49,291 nt of DNA from Bacteroidales bacterium (GCA_017962175.1 JAGCVU010000188.1:1-49291), one strand, 5' to 3'; numbered from the stretch's first letter, positions 7,868 through 16,978 are shown. Notes: generated by a model not told the origin, from the letters alone. Numbers and translations: made by a program.

Positions 7868-8749
7868 TTAACTTTTTGAGCCGGAGTTAACGAGCAACGC
7901 CGCTTCGCCAACACTTTGCAAAAGCCACTTAGGAGTACTTGTAGCGCCTGTTATACCAAGACGTTCTACTCCATTAAGCATTTCGGGGGTGATGCCGGAT
8001 ATTTGCGATATATAATAGGTGCGAGGATTGGCTTTTTGGCACGCCGAAAACAAATACTTGCCATTGCTGCTGTTGGCTCCTGCCACAAAAAGCACTGCAT
8101 CAAAACGCCTTACATAGTCATGAAGGTTGGCTACTCGCGATTTTACGCTCGAACATATTGTATTAAATTTCAACAACTTACCTTCGGGATTAATTTGCTT
8201 TATGCAGAGGTCGATTTCGGTGGCAAGTGATTCGTACGATTCGTAACTCATTGTGGTTTGCGAATATAGAAGAATTGTCTTGGTAAAATCAATCTTGCTG
8301 ATTTCGTTGGCAGAAGATACGACCACAACGTTGCCTCCACGCACTTGTCCCACAAGGCCCACAACTTCGGCATGGTCTTTTTTGCCAAAGATAACCGTTT
8401 GAGCATCAGGGTATTTTAATGTATTTTCGTAAATAAGATTGTGCAAACGCAACACAATTGGACATGTGGCGTCAATTACGTTTATGTGGTTGTTAACCGC
8501 AGTTTGGTATGTAGACGGAGGTTCGCCATGAGCACGAAAAAGCACTGTGGCATTGTGCGTTACGCCAAAATCTTCGTAAGATATGGTTTTCATACCAAGG
8601 TCCGACAATCGCTGCGTTTCTTCCTGATTGTGAACCATTTCGCCAAGACACAAGAGCGAGCCCGATTTGGCAATCTCAGCCTCAGCCTTGGTAATGGCAT
8701 TGGTAACGCCAAAACAGAACCCCGCCTTTTGATCTATATCGATAATCAT
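7868..8749 (-). CDS. ispH: 4-Hydroxy-3-methylbut-2-enyl diphosphate reductase
   Basis: A 293-residue iron-sulphur enzyme for the last step of the methylerythritol phosphate pathway, making IPP and DMAPP. The three cluster cysteines are visible: GFCFGV (residue 12), DATCPIV (about 95) and NTICSSVKSR (about 197). Active-site motifs AHGEPPS and GATSTP are present, the latter with Thr where many homologues have Ser in GASTP. It overlaps cmk by four bases (ATGA), so translation is coupled. Such a cmk-ispH pair is common in Bacteroidetes; in other bacteria the link appears as ispH next to cmk or rpsA. A terminator follows the gene. Confidence 0.95.
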   Translation of the reverse strand: MIIDIDQKAGFCFGVTNAITKAEAEIAKSGSLLCLGEMVHNQEETQRLSDLGMKTISYEDFGVTHNATVLFRAHGEPPSTYQTAVNNHINVIDATCPIVLRLHNLIYENTLKYPDAQTVIFGKKDHAEVVGLVGQVRGGNVVVVSSANEISKIDFTKTILLYSQTTMSYESYESLATEIDLCIKQINPEGKLLKFNTICSSVKSRVANLHDYVRRFDAVLFVAGANSSNGKYLFSACQKANPRTYYISQISGITPEMLNGVERLGITGATSTPKWLLQSVGEAALLVNSGSKS

Positions 8750-9456
8750 TTCTGTATCAATTGCTTATAGGCAGGTAAATCTTGCACCAATTTTAATGCT
8801 GTTTCAAATTGCTGCTCTATGGTCATATCCGAATTGTCTAACAGAATAGCGTCGTCGGCCTTGCGCAATGGGGCAATGGTGCGTTCCGAATCGGCTTTAT
8901 CGCGGGCTTTGAGGTTTTCAAAAATCTCTTCAAACGATACGTCTTCTTCGCCTTTGGCAATAAGTTCGTCGTAACGTCTTTGTGCGCGTACTTCGGGCGA
9001 TGCGGTTACAAATATTTTTAATTGAGCATCGGGGAAAACCACTGTACCAATATCTCTGCCGTCCATTACCACAGAAAAATCTTTGGCAAGATTGCGCTGT
9101 AAATCAACCATTTCGGCGCGTACAAAATCAATTTTGCTGATGGCACTTACATGTCGCGATACGCTAACGGTGCGAATGTTTTTTTCCACATCTTCGCCAT
9201 TGAGCAATGTGTGCATATTGCCGTTTGGCATACGCTGAAACGATACTTTTATATTTTTGATATGTTCGCGGAGCATTTCCACATCGGGAGTGCCGTCGCG
9301 ATACATTATATTGTTGCGGAGCGCGTAAAGCGTAATGGCGCGGTACATTGCACCGGTGTCGATATAGAGGAAACCAAGTTTTGCTGCAAGTTGCTTAGCG
9401 AGAGTACTTTTGCCGCACGACGAAAAACCGTCGATAGCTATTTTTACATTGTCCAT
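8746..9456 (-). CDS. cmk: Cytidylate kinase
   Basis: A 236-residue kinase phosphorylating CMP and dCMP. The P-loop is DGFSSCGKSTLAKQLA (about residues 9-24). YIDTGAMYRAITL (about 31-43), VVMDGRDIGTVVFPDA (about 130-145) and RAQRRYDE with a family arginine are all present. The start at 9456 matches the usual N terminus (VKIAIDG). It is first in a two-gene unit with ispH. Its promoter overlaps that of the divergent TPR gene. Confidence 0.95.
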   Translation of the reverse strand: MDNVKIAIDGFSSCGKSTLAKQLAAKLGFLYIDTGAMYRAITLYALRNNIMYRDGTPDVEMLREHIKNIKVSFQRMPNGNMHTLLNGEDVEKNIRTVSVSRHVSAISKIDFVRAEMVDLQRNLAKDFSVVMDGRDIGTVVFPDAQLKIFVTASPEVRAQRRYDELIAKGEEDVSFEEIFENLKARDKADSERTIAPLRKADDAILLDNSDMTIEQQFETALKLVQDLPAYKQLIQK

Positions 9457-9487
9457 TTTTATGTCGGGTTTAATATATTTTTCGCGG

Positions 9488-9519
9488 TAAATGTAGGAAA
9501 TATTTTTGAAAGGTGCAAA
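9488..9519 (-). promoter_or_regulatory. Promoter of cmk-ispH
   Basis: On the minus strand TTTG (9519-9516) is followed after 20 bases by TACATTTA (9495-9488), one base off TAnnTTTG. Predicted transcription would begin near 9481, 25 bases before the cmk ATG. It overlaps the divergent promoter at 9505-9535. Confidence 0.5.
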
Positions 9520-9535
9520 ACTATCCCTATATTTG
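9505..9535 (+). promoter_or_regulatory. Promoter of the TPR-protein gene
   Basis: TTTG at 9505-9508, a 19-base spacer and TATATTTG at 9528-9535 match the Bacteroidetes sigma-ABfr consensus exactly. Transcription should begin near 9542, sixteen bases before the ATG at 9558. Confidence 0.65.
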
Positions 9536-9557
9536 CCAAAAACTAAATCCTAAGAAT

Positions 9558-10637
9558 ATGAAACACATTATCATTTTAGCGTTGTTGGCGGTGATGGCTA
9601 CTGCTGCCAAGGCTCAACAAAATGTTGACACAACTGATTGGAATTCACTTTATTCCGCAGCCAAAATCTGTATCGAAAAAACCGACTATTTTACTGCTTC
9701 GCGGTATTTAGAAATGGCATCAAAAATCCGCCAGAGCGACACGCTGCAACGCAAACTCGCCGTATGTTATTTCAACAGAGGATATTACAAAAAATGCACC
9801 GACATTTGCCTTTCGGTATTGAGTCCCGACACCCTCGAAAGCGACCTATTTCTGCTTACTAAAAGTATGAAAAAAGCCGACGAAGACCCTGAAAAACAAC
9901 TCGTTTATCAAAAACTTCTATTCAACAAAAATCCTCTTAATCAGACCAATACCATCAATCTTGCCCAAAATCTAATGGGCATGGATAGTCTTAATATGGC
10001 AATGGATTGTTTATCAAAATATTACGAAATTGATTCTACCAACATAAGTATCAATGAGTTGAGAGCTAAGGTGTATCTGCTCAACGAAAAATACAACTTA
10101 GCTATATGGGAATACGAAAGTGTAATTGCTGCCGGAGCTGTTACTCCCAACAACTATTATTTTCTTGGTGTTGCGGCTAAACGCGCCAAACAATATCAAA
10201 AAGCACTTGAAAGTTTGACAATTGCCAACGAACTAACCCTCGACCACGACCCAAACGTGCTTACTCAGTTGGGGCTTGTGCAGATGAAAATCGATTCGCT
10301 CAATTTTGAGGGTACACAAACTCTTAAACGTGCCGTTGATTTTATGCAACCCAATCCCAACTCGCTGAAAAACATTTATTACAACATCGCAGAATATTAC
10401 GAAAACAAAAATTGGCGCAAGGCCCTTGATTACTATCTCAAAATCAAAGAGATAAGCGAAATGGATGCAGCATTGTCGTACCGCATAAGCACATGCTACA
10501 AGATGCTCAAAAACACCCAAAAAGAGATGGAATATCTCAGCCAATTTGTTGATCTCAGCGACGACAGCGTGGCACTCAATTACGCTCACAAACGTATCCG
10601 CCAAATCAAAGGCGACAAGTTTATGAAGGGGGAATAA
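9558..10637 (+). CDS. Exported tetratricopeptide-repeat protein
   Basis: A 359-residue protein with an N-terminal signal peptide (MKHIIILALLAVMATAAKAQ, cleavage likely after KAQ). Helical repeat units of the TPR type run through the rest: pairs of amphipathic helices with spaced Ala/Gly/Tyr such as YNLAIWEYESVIAAG and YQKALESLTIANEL. TPR arrays bind other proteins, so a periplasmic scaffold is likely, but the partner is unknown. The ATG at 9558 fits the signal peptide and the promoter just upstream; an ATG at 9513 would lie inside the promoter. Its stop abuts the stop of the convergent MORN-repeat gene with no base between. Confidence 0.85.
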   Translation: MKHIIILALLAVMATAAKAQQNVDTTDWNSLYSAAKICIEKTDYFTASRYLEMASKIRQSDTLQRKLAVCYFNRGYYKKCTDICLSVLSPDTLESDLFLLTKSMKKADEDPEKQLVYQKLLFNKNPLNQTNTINLAQNLMGMDSLNMAMDCLSKYYEIDSTNISINELRAKVYLLNEKYNLAIWEYESVIAAGAVTPNNYYFLGVAAKRAKQYQKALESLTIANELTLDHDPNVLTQLGLVQMKIDSLNFEGTQTLKRAVDFMQPNPNSLKNIYYNIAEYYENKNWRKALDYYLKIKEISEMDAALSYRISTCYKMLKNTQKEMEYLSQFVDLSDDSVALNYAHKRIRQIKGDKFMKGE

Positions 10638-12383
10638 TCACATTCCTCCTTCATACACCACTTTGGCAAGTTTTCCGTTGCTGTAAACTGCCTCGTATAT
10701 GGTTTTGCCCGAACGGTCGTATTTTGCAAATTTGCCTTCGAGAACGCCGTTTTTGTTGTAGTTTTTCTCTGATTGAGGACGACCGTTTGGGTAATATTCT
10801 GTCCATGTGCCAAACGGACGACCGGCTTTGTATTCTTCGCGACGAAGCACTTTACCATCACCTTGACGATAAAACCATGCACCGTCTTTTTTGTCGTCAA
10901 CATATTGACCTTCGATTACCGAAGTGCCTATCTCGTTAAATTCGATAAATTTGCCGTGATGAACACCTTCTTTGAATGATTCTATCATGGTCTTTTTGCC
11001 GGTTTCGTCGTAGTAGGTTACAACACCGTCTTTTAGATTGTTTTTATAATTGATGGTGTAACGTGGTACGCCGTTGTCGAACCAAGCATTCCAAGTGCTG
11101 TCCATCATACCATTGTGAAACGAGCCATTCATCTCTTTTTTGCCGTTTTCGTAAAAACGCTCCCAAAAGCCTTCTTCTTTGTTGTTTACAAAGTTGCCAC
11201 GGTAAAAAACTTTGCCGTTTTCATAATTCACAAGGTATGGACCGTTTTTCTCGCCATTGCGATAAACAGCAGTTTTCCAGATTGATTCGTCTTCGTAATA
11301 CCATTTCCAAAGTCCGGTCATCTTGTTGTCGGCATAGTCGCCTTCATTGCCTTTTTTGCCGGTGATTTGGTAATAGATCCAATGTCCGGTTTGAACATCG
11401 TTGAGGAAATCGCCTTCAAAGTGCTTAACGATAGTTTTTTTGTCGGCAGCGGTGGTGTCGGTGCGATACCAAACGGCATGACCGTTCTTTTTGCCGGCAG
11501 AAAAATTAATTTCAGATTCTTTGCGACCGTCGGGGAAAAATCCTTTGTGCAAGCCCTCTTTCAATCCCTTGCGATAGAGACCCGACGATGTAACGGCTCC
11601 GTCTTCGTTCCAAAATGTCCAAATGCTGTCGCGGAGATTGTCTTTCATACGACCTTCGCTCTGTTTTTTGCCGTTCTGATACCAAAACGAAACAATGCCG
11701 TTTTCGATATTTTCTACACTGCGTTTTTTGCCATCTTCGTAAAAAGTGTAGGAAGTACCAGTGGGATTGCCTTTTACATATGTTTTTTTAGTGGCTACAT
11801 TACCATTGTTGAAAAATGTTTTCCAAAGTCCCTCTTTGAGACCGTCTTTGTATTCGCCTTGTTCTTTTACAGTTTTTTCATCGGCATAATAGGTGATATA
11901 TGTGCCGTTTCCGTTTTCAAACAGAGGTTTTCCGGTGTTGGTAAATGCACTTACAGCCAAGCAACCCGACGGATTGCACCTTTCTACAAAAATAAGCGTG
12001 CCGTTGATATTGTAATAATTCCAAATAGAATCTTTTTTGCTGTCAAGATAGCGTCCCGAAACCTTTGGAGTGCCGTCGCTGTTGTATTCACGGTATTCGC
12101 CTTGAGCCTTGCTGTTATAAACAAAACCTTCGCTTTTGAGTTTTCCGTTTTCGTAGTAATACGCCATACGACCGTTGACAGCACCTACGTAATAGTCGAT
12201 CTCCTTGGTTAGAACACCTTTGCGGTTGTAGTATTTCCAACGACCGTCGGGATGTCCGTTTTTGAGTTGTCCTTCACTCTCTTTGATTTCGGTTTTTTCA
12301 AAGTATGTTACAACATATTCGTCTTGCGCCGACACCGATAATGCCGCAGAAGCCATCAGCGCCAGCAATAGAAAGTGTTTCAT
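10638..12383 (-). CDS. Exported YwqK/MORN-variant repeat protein
   Basis: A 581-residue protein with a signal peptide (MKHFLLLALMASAALSVSAQ) followed by about twenty degenerate 20-25 residue repeats. Their pattern is G.W..Y...G....E..Y..G...G, for example DGRWKYYNRKGVLTKEIDYY and EGFWERFYENGKKEMNGSF. This is the MORN_2/YwqK-type repeat (the Pfam toxin-antitoxin YwqK family name is historical). The repeats form an elongated beta structure; in Bacteroidetes such proteins are cell-envelope or exported. No catalytic domain is visible. It lies 39 bases after the sensor gene on the same strand and may share its transcript. Function is unknown beyond likely binding or structure. Confidence 0.85.
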   Translation of the reverse strand: MKHFLLLALMASAALSVSAQDEYVVTYFEKTEIKESEGQLKNGHPDGRWKYYNRKGVLTKEIDYYVGAVNGRMAYYYENGKLKSEGFVYNSKAQGEYREYNSDGTPKVSGRYLDSKKDSIWNYYNINGTLIFVERCNPSGCLAVSAFTNTGKPLFENGNGTYITYYADEKTVKEQGEYKDGLKEGLWKTFFNNGNVATKKTYVKGNPTGTSYTFYEDGKKRSVENIENGIVSFWYQNGKKQSEGRMKDNLRDSIWTFWNEDGAVTSSGLYRKGLKEGLHKGFFPDGRKESEINFSAGKKNGHAVWYRTDTTAADKKTIVKHFEGDFLNDVQTGHWIYYQITGKKGNEGDYADNKMTGLWKWYYEDESIWKTAVYRNGEKNGPYLVNYENGKVFYRGNFVNNKEEGFWERFYENGKKEMNGSFHNGMMDSTWNAWFDNGVPRYTINYKNNLKDGVVTYYDETGKKTMIESFKEGVHHGKFIEFNEIGTSVIEGQYVDDKKDGAWFYRQGDGKVLRREEYKAGRPFGTWTEYYPNGRPQSEKNYNKNGVLEGKFAKYDRSGKTIYEAVYSNGKLAKVVYEGGM

Positions 12384-12422
12384 GATTTCCGGCTTTACTA
12401 TATTATATATTAAGGTGTGAAC

Positions 12423-14570
12423 CTAATTTTCTCTTGACTTGGTTTTCAGAAAATCGTTTTCGTTTTTGAGTTCGGCAATCTGACGTTCCAAATCTTTTAC
12501 ATGCATAATATTATCGGTAATATCTTTAGAAATTACCATAACGGATTTAAGCACGTTTTGATCGTCGCGAGTAGGCGTGTATATCTCGTTGAGGTAGAAC
12601 TCTTTGCCATTGAATTTGTAATGGTTTATCTGCGCATGTACAAGTCCTTGGCTAAGGTGTTCCATAATGCCGTTGAATTTATCCACTTCCTCTTTTTCAA
12701 CCATAAAGCTACGAATATCTTTGGCTTCGAGGTCGCCAACAAGCAATTCGATGTTGGCAAGGAAACGGTTGTTGGCTGTAACAAAATAGCCCTGAGCATC
12801 GAGTTCGTAGTATCCTGCCGAATTGTTGAGCATAAACTCCATTTTGCGTAGAGCCTGACGCGACTGTTCGGCTTTTTCGGTAAGTTTCTGAATGGTAGAC
12901 TGCGATGTTTCTGCTTGGTTTTCGTAGTCGTCGTGAAGTTTTTGATATTTTACAAGTTCGTTCTTGTTGATTTCTTGGAGGTTTTCGATTTTCGCCTTGA
13001 GGTTTTCGATATTTTTGTGCACCTCTGCCTCCTGCTGTGCCAAACGTTCCGACTTTTCGGAAGATTCTTCAAGAAGTTTGGCGGTGTTCATGTTAATCTT
13101 AACGTTGGCAATGGTGGCGGCGATGGTTTCACCGATCTTTTCGATAAACTCTACTTGGTATTTTTCGATTACGCGGAACGATGCAAGTTCCACAATACCA
13201 AATGTTTCGGCGTTTACTTTCAACGGAACAATTACCAAACAAGTGGGGTCTGCTTCGCCTAAGCCGCTGCTAATGTGCACGTAACCTTTTGGAAGGTCGG
13301 TAAGGTAAACAGTTTCGTTTTCGCGGAAGCACTGTCCGATAAGGTTTTCACCAATTTCGATACGCTGTTTAGCATATTTAAGACGGTCGTAAGCGTAAAA
13401 TGCTGTAAGGTCGAGGTGAATATCCTCTTTGTCGCTGTCGTCAACAATGTAGATACCGCCCATATTGGCATCAAGATAGCGAACGAGTTTTTCGATAACT
13501 TTGTTGGAAAGTATCTGCATATCGTCGCCCACGTTACGGAGCAATTCGTTGAATTCGGCAAGACCTTGCGAAGCCCAGTTGCGTTGAGCGTTCTCGTTCT
13601 TTCGCTGCTCGGCGTCTTTTTCTGCCTTGATAAGGTTGTCGCGCATGACGAGCAGTGAGTTGGCAAGCACGTCGTGTTTGCTTCGAGGTTTAAACTCGGT
13701 GGTAAAATCGCCTTCACCAATTCGGATTGCAAACTGCGAAGTTTCTTTCAAGTTAGCCACCAAAACCTTGATAGACTCAACCATGTCACCGATTTCATCG
13801 TTTCGTTCGTATCCGTTAACCTCAGGCAGAATACCCCGGCTTATCTTGTTGATAATGCCCTTGATATAACTGATCGACGAAATCATATGATAACTTGTGG
13901 TAATACCTACAAACACCACCACAAAAAGCACAAAGACAATGCACCAGAGTAGCACTTTTAATGAGTGTGTGATATTGTCATCAATTCGGTCTAAATTGCG
14001 AGAAGAAATTGTGTAAAAAGAACTTGCGAGTTTTGAAGCGTCGAAAAATACCGACTTGTACATACGAGCTATACGTCCGTCGAGAAGGTCGCTGCGCAAT
14101 TCTGCCATAGCTTGTGTATCGTCTTGACTTTTTGCCTCCATCATATTGTCCATATACTCGCCGTGCATCATAAAAAGCGAGTCGGTTTTTTCGGAAGTTA
14201 CAAAAAACAAGTCGCGTTCGGCATCGCCCCAAAGGTCGTGATCCACAAAGTTGAGAATCTGCTTTTTGAGCGAGTCGAGTTGCATGCCGTGACAGGCATC
14301 AATTTCGTTGTTGACACGCTTGGCAGCCGAAGCAGAGTCGCACTGAAGGGTCCACCTTATTACAAGCGAATGAGTTTGCTCAATGAGGTCTTTGAATTTT
14401 TCGGTATACATCAACGAAGGATAGTTTACCGAAATATTCTCAGAGAGAATCTCGCTGTTTTTGCGCTGGCTGCTGTTGAGCAGGTAATACATCACAAGTA
14501 TCAGCACGCCCAATGTGCCGAAGCCTAAAATCAATTTCAGTTTTACTGTAAAATGAAAGCCGGATTTCAT
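12423..14570 (-). CDS. Membrane sensor: HAMP, GAF and PAS domains, no kinase
   Basis: A 715-residue inner-membrane protein. TM1 is LILGFGTLGVLILVMYYLL (about residues 13-31). A periplasmic helical segment of about 170 residues follows, then TM2 (VLLWCIVFVLFVVVFVGI, about 205-222). HAMP-like regions span about 225-310 (RNDEIGDMVESIKVLV, then a second helical unit with GEGDFTTEF). A GAF domain covers about 345-495, a coiled coil about 500-575 and a PAS domain about 580-690, ending in a short coiled coil. There is no histidine kinase, GGDEF or methyl-accepting hairpin, so any output must go through a partner protein. It is upstream of the MORN-repeat gene. Confidence 0.82.
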   Translation of the reverse strand: MKSGFHFTVKLKLILGFGTLGVLILVMYYLLNSSQRKNSEILSENISVNYPSLMYTEKFKDLIEQTHSLVIRWTLQCDSASAAKRVNNEIDACHGMQLDSLKKQILNFVDHDLWGDAERDLFFVTSEKTDSLFMMHGEYMDNMMEAKSQDDTQAMAELRSDLLDGRIARMYKSVFFDASKLASSFYTISSRNLDRIDDNITHSLKVLLWCIVFVLFVVVFVGITTSYHMISSISYIKGIINKISRGILPEVNGYERNDEIGDMVESIKVLVANLKETSQFAIRIGEGDFTTEFKPRSKHDVLANSLLVMRDNLIKAEKDAEQRKNENAQRNWASQGLAEFNELLRNVGDDMQILSNKVIEKLVRYLDANMGGIYIVDDSDKEDIHLDLTAFYAYDRLKYAKQRIEIGENLIGQCFRENETVYLTDLPKGYVHISSGLGEADPTCLVIVPLKVNAETFGIVELASFRVIEKYQVEFIEKIGETIAATIANVKINMNTAKLLEESSEKSERLAQQEAEVHKNIENLKAKIENLQEINKNELVKYQKLHDDYENQAETSQSTIQKLTEKAEQSRQALRKMEFMLNNSAGYYELDAQGYFVTANNRFLANIELLVGDLEAKDIRSFMVEKEEVDKFNGIMEHLSQGLVHAQINHYKFNGKEFYLNEIYTPTRDDQNVLKSVMVISKDITDNIMHVKDLERQIAELKNENDFLKTKSREN

Positions 14571-14596
14571 CTTATTTTATTTTATTAATTGGTTTT

Positions 14597-14604
14597 CAAA
14601 CATA
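14597..14604 (-). promoter_or_regulatory. -7 box for the HAMP-GAF-PAS gene
   Basis: On the minus strand this reads TATGTTTG, an exact TAnnTTTG match, 26 bases upstream of the ATG at 14570. A TTTTG lies 16 bases further upstream, shorter than the usual 19-21 spacing, so the call is tentative. Confidence 0.35.
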
Positions 14605-14686
14605 TAGCCTATTTTTAAATCAAAATCGGCATATAAAGTTATGCAACAAATAAACCAATTGCAAATTTTTTTATAAAAAAATTTTT

Positions 14687-15694
14687 TCAATGCATAATTT
14701 TGTACACCAACTCTTGCAAAAGTGCTCCGGGATCGGTTGAAGAATTGCCCACGCCTTTGCTTTTTAAATCGTATTCTCTAAGCAGCGAAATAGCCTTAAT
14801 CACCTTGGGAGCAGGGAAACGTTTTTGCGCCGTTGCGTAGTCTTTGAGAAAAAACGGATTGCACCCCAGAGCTGCGGCTTGAGTTTTAGCATCGTCGCGA
14901 ATGTGCTGGTTGAAAATCAACAGTTTGCAAAAATATCCGTACAAAGCCGTGATGGTTAGCACCAATGGATTGTCTTTCTGATTTTTAGAAAAATGGTCTA
15001 CAATTCTTGCGGCTTTTAGCACATCGCCCGAACCAATAGCGTTTTGAAGCTCAAAATTGTTGTAGTCTTTGCTTATGCCAATATTATCTTGAATGTTGGC
15101 AGGCGAAATTTTTGAGCCTGACGGCAAAGCAATGGCGAGTTTATCTACCTCGTTGGCAATTTTCGACAGGTCGGTGCCGAGATAGTCGGTGAGCAGTCGC
15201 AACGCCACTGGATCTATGGTGTAACCTTTTTCTTTAATATACGATTCAGCCCAAGATGGTATCTTATTGTCGTACAGTTTTTTTGACGTAAACACCACTC
15301 CGGCTTTCTCGATAGCTGCAGCTAACTTTTTGCGTTTATCAAGTTCCTTATACTTGTGACATAGCACCAAAATGGTGGTTTTCTGTGGTTTTTGCACATA
15401 GAAAACGAGGTCGTCGATTTTTTTCATATCCTGAGCCTCTTTTACTATAACCACCTGATGCTCAGCCATCATCGGAAATCGTTTGGCAAGATTGTCGAGA
15501 TTTGGCACGTCGATATCCTTGCCGTACACCACTGTTTGATTGAATGTTTTTTCATCGTCGTTGAGTGCGTTTTTTTCGATGTATGACGCAATTTGGTCGA
15601 TAAAATAGGGCTCGTCGCCCTGTAATAGATACACGGGGGCGAATTTCCGAGCCTTAAGGTCGGCCATGATGCCTTCGTATGTAGATGCCGCCAT
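14687..15694 (-). CDS. holA: DNA polymerase III delta subunit
   Basis: A 335-residue clamp-loader subunit that opens the beta sliding clamp. The N-terminal signature (FAPVYLLQGDEPYFIDQIASYI, about residues 17-38) is that of HolA: the degenerate P-loop position reads LLQGDEPYF, not a functional Walker A. The conserved KLAIALPSGSKISPANIQ section (about 185-200) and the C-terminal collar domain (LVLTITALYGYFCKLLIF) are present. It follows the AMP nucleosidase gene after 15 bases. Length is typical. Confidence 0.92.
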   Translation of the reverse strand: MAASTYEGIMADLKARKFAPVYLLQGDEPYFIDQIASYIEKNALNDDEKTFNQTVVYGKDIDVPNLDNLAKRFPMMAEHQVVIVKEAQDMKKIDDLVFYVQKPQKTTILVLCHKYKELDKRKKLAAAIEKAGVVFTSKKLYDNKIPSWAESYIKEKGYTIDPVALRLLTDYLGTDLSKIANEVDKLAIALPSGSKISPANIQDNIGISKDYNNFELQNAIGSGDVLKAARIVDHFSKNQKDNPLVLTITALYGYFCKLLIFNQHIRDDAKTQAAALGCNPFFLKDYATAQKRFPAPKVIKAISLLREYDLKSKGVGNSSTDPGALLQELVYKIMH

Positions 15695-15709
15695 AATATA
15701 TATAAGGTG

Positions 15710-16480
15710 TTAGAAACGAAGATGCTTAACGCTCTGGCAATTGTTGATAATCTCTTGGAGCGACTTGATACCTATTTCTAAGTGCGTATCCACATAGTTG
15801 TGAGTTACTTTGTTGTCAGATTCACGAGTTTTTACACCCGACGAAATCATAGGTTGGTCGGAAACCAAAAGTAATGCGCCGGTGGGAATCTGATTTTTGA
15901 AACCAACAGTAAATAGAGTAGCTGTCTCCATATCCACCGCCATAGTGCGAATTGTGCGGAGATAATCTTTAAACTCATCGTCCCATTCCCACACACGACG
16001 GTTGGTGGTGTATACAGTTCCAGTCCAATAGTCTTTACCTGCGTCGCGAACCATCGCCGACACAGCACGCTGAAGGTTGAATGCCGGCAGAGCGGGCACT
16101 TCGGGAGGTAGATAAGCATTGCTTGTACCTTCGCCACGAATGGCAGCAATAGGCAGAATCAAGTCGCCCAACTGGTTTACACGTTTAAGACCGCCGCATT
16201 TGCCCAGAAACAGCACAGCCTCAGGATGTACGGCACTTAGCAGGTCCATAATAGTGGCGGCATTGGGACTTCCCATACCAAAGTTTACGATGGTGATACC
16301 CTCAGCCGAGGCGTTGGGCATATTCTTATCTTCGCCCAAAATCGGCACATTGTACATGTGGGCAAAAAGTTCCACATAGTGCTGAAAGTTGGTCAACAGA
16401 ATATGTTTGTCAAACTCTTCAATTTCGCGCCCTGTGTAACGGGGCAACCAATTATTTACAATTTCTTCTTTTGTTCTCAT
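15710..16480 (-). CDS. amn: AMP nucleosidase, short Bacteroidetes form
   Basis: A 256-residue phosphorylase-superfamily enzyme predicted to split AMP into adenine and ribose 5-phosphate. The first residues (EEIVNNWLPRYTGREIEEFDKHILLTNF) and the nucleoside phosphorylase core (IVNFGMGSPNAATIMDLLSA, LFLGKCGGLK, VDMETATLFTVG, LLLVSDQP) match the short amn group of this phylum, which lacks the long N-terminal regulatory domain of E. coli Amn. A purine nucleoside phosphorylase role cannot be excluded from sequence alone. holA follows 15 bases downstream, so they are probably one transcript. Confidence 0.87.
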   Translation of the reverse strand: MRTKEEIVNNWLPRYTGREIEEFDKHILLTNFQHYVELFAHMYNVPILGEDKNMPNASAEGITIVNFGMGSPNAATIMDLLSAVHPEAVLFLGKCGGLKRVNQLGDLILPIAAIRGEGTSNAYLPPEVPALPAFNLQRAVSAMVRDAGKDYWTGTVYTTNRRVWEWDDEFKDYLRTIRTMAVDMETATLFTVGFKNQIPTGALLLVSDQPMISSGVKTRESDNKVTHNYVDTHLEIGIKSLQEIINNCQSVKHLRF

Positions 16481-16528
16481 ATTTCAATAAATATTATTAT
16501 TTTCGCCTGATTTTCAATATTACAATAT

Positions 16529-16978
16529 ATGCAACAGTTGAATTTACCGCCGTGCAATTTAACAATAAAAAACGGTTCACAAAATAAATATATTTTTGAC
16601 ATTATACGAAAAAAATATATTGTTTTAACACCCGAAGAATGGGTGCGTCAACATTTTGTCCATTTTTTGATAAACTACAAACATTTTCCTAAGAACCTAA
16701 TGCGCACCGAAAACGGCTTGAAATTATACAACACCGTAAAACGCAGCGATATAGTAATTTATAACCGCAACGCCGAGGCGGTGGCGCTTGTGGAGTGCAA
16801 AGCTCCCGAAGTAAAAATTAGCCAAAGCACATTCGACCAAATAGCACGATACAATATCCATTTCAACGCCTCTATACTAATGATTACCAACGGAATAGAT
16901 ACCTATTGCGTAAAAGTTGACAAGCAAGAAGGCGGATATCATTTTTTGGAGGATATTCCTGATTATCAGAATATTTAA
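16529..16978 (+). CDS. Stand-alone HsdR N-terminal-like nuclease-fold protein
   Basis: A 149-residue protein consisting of little more than a restriction type I R-subunit N-terminal domain (HSDR_N_2). The PD-(D/E)xK core is visible: RSDIVIYN with the Asp, then VALVECKAPEVKI with E-x-K, then a QIARY helix (the QxxxY motif). No helicase, specificity or methylase gene is near, and the gene sits among housekeeping genes, so it is not a normal restriction system. Similar small proteins recur next to holA in Bacteroidetes. It may be a DNA repair or DNA-binding protein. Its TAA stop directly abuts that of the convergent UbiA gene. Confidence 0.78.
   Translation: MQQLNLPPCNLTIKNGSQNKYIFDIIRKKYIVLTPEEWVRQHFVHFLINYKHFPKNLMRTENGLKLYNTVKRSDIVIYNRNAEAVALVECKAPEVKISQSTFDQIARYNIHFNASILMITNGIDTYCVKVDKQEGGYHFLEDIPDYQNI

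Noticed and set aside
11367..12212. Long open frame of 281 codons on the plus strand
   Set aside because: It lies wholly opposite the MORN-repeat gene, whose regular repeat composition keeps the antisense frame open. It has no promoter, no domain and a composition set by the opposite strand.
14650..14690. AT palindrome after holA as a terminator
   Set aside because: The symmetry is only runs of A and T with no GC stem, so it is too weak to call.
16529..16978. Remnant of a type I restriction system
   Set aside because: The domain is complete and undamaged, with no degraded hsdM, hsdS or helicase sequence around it.
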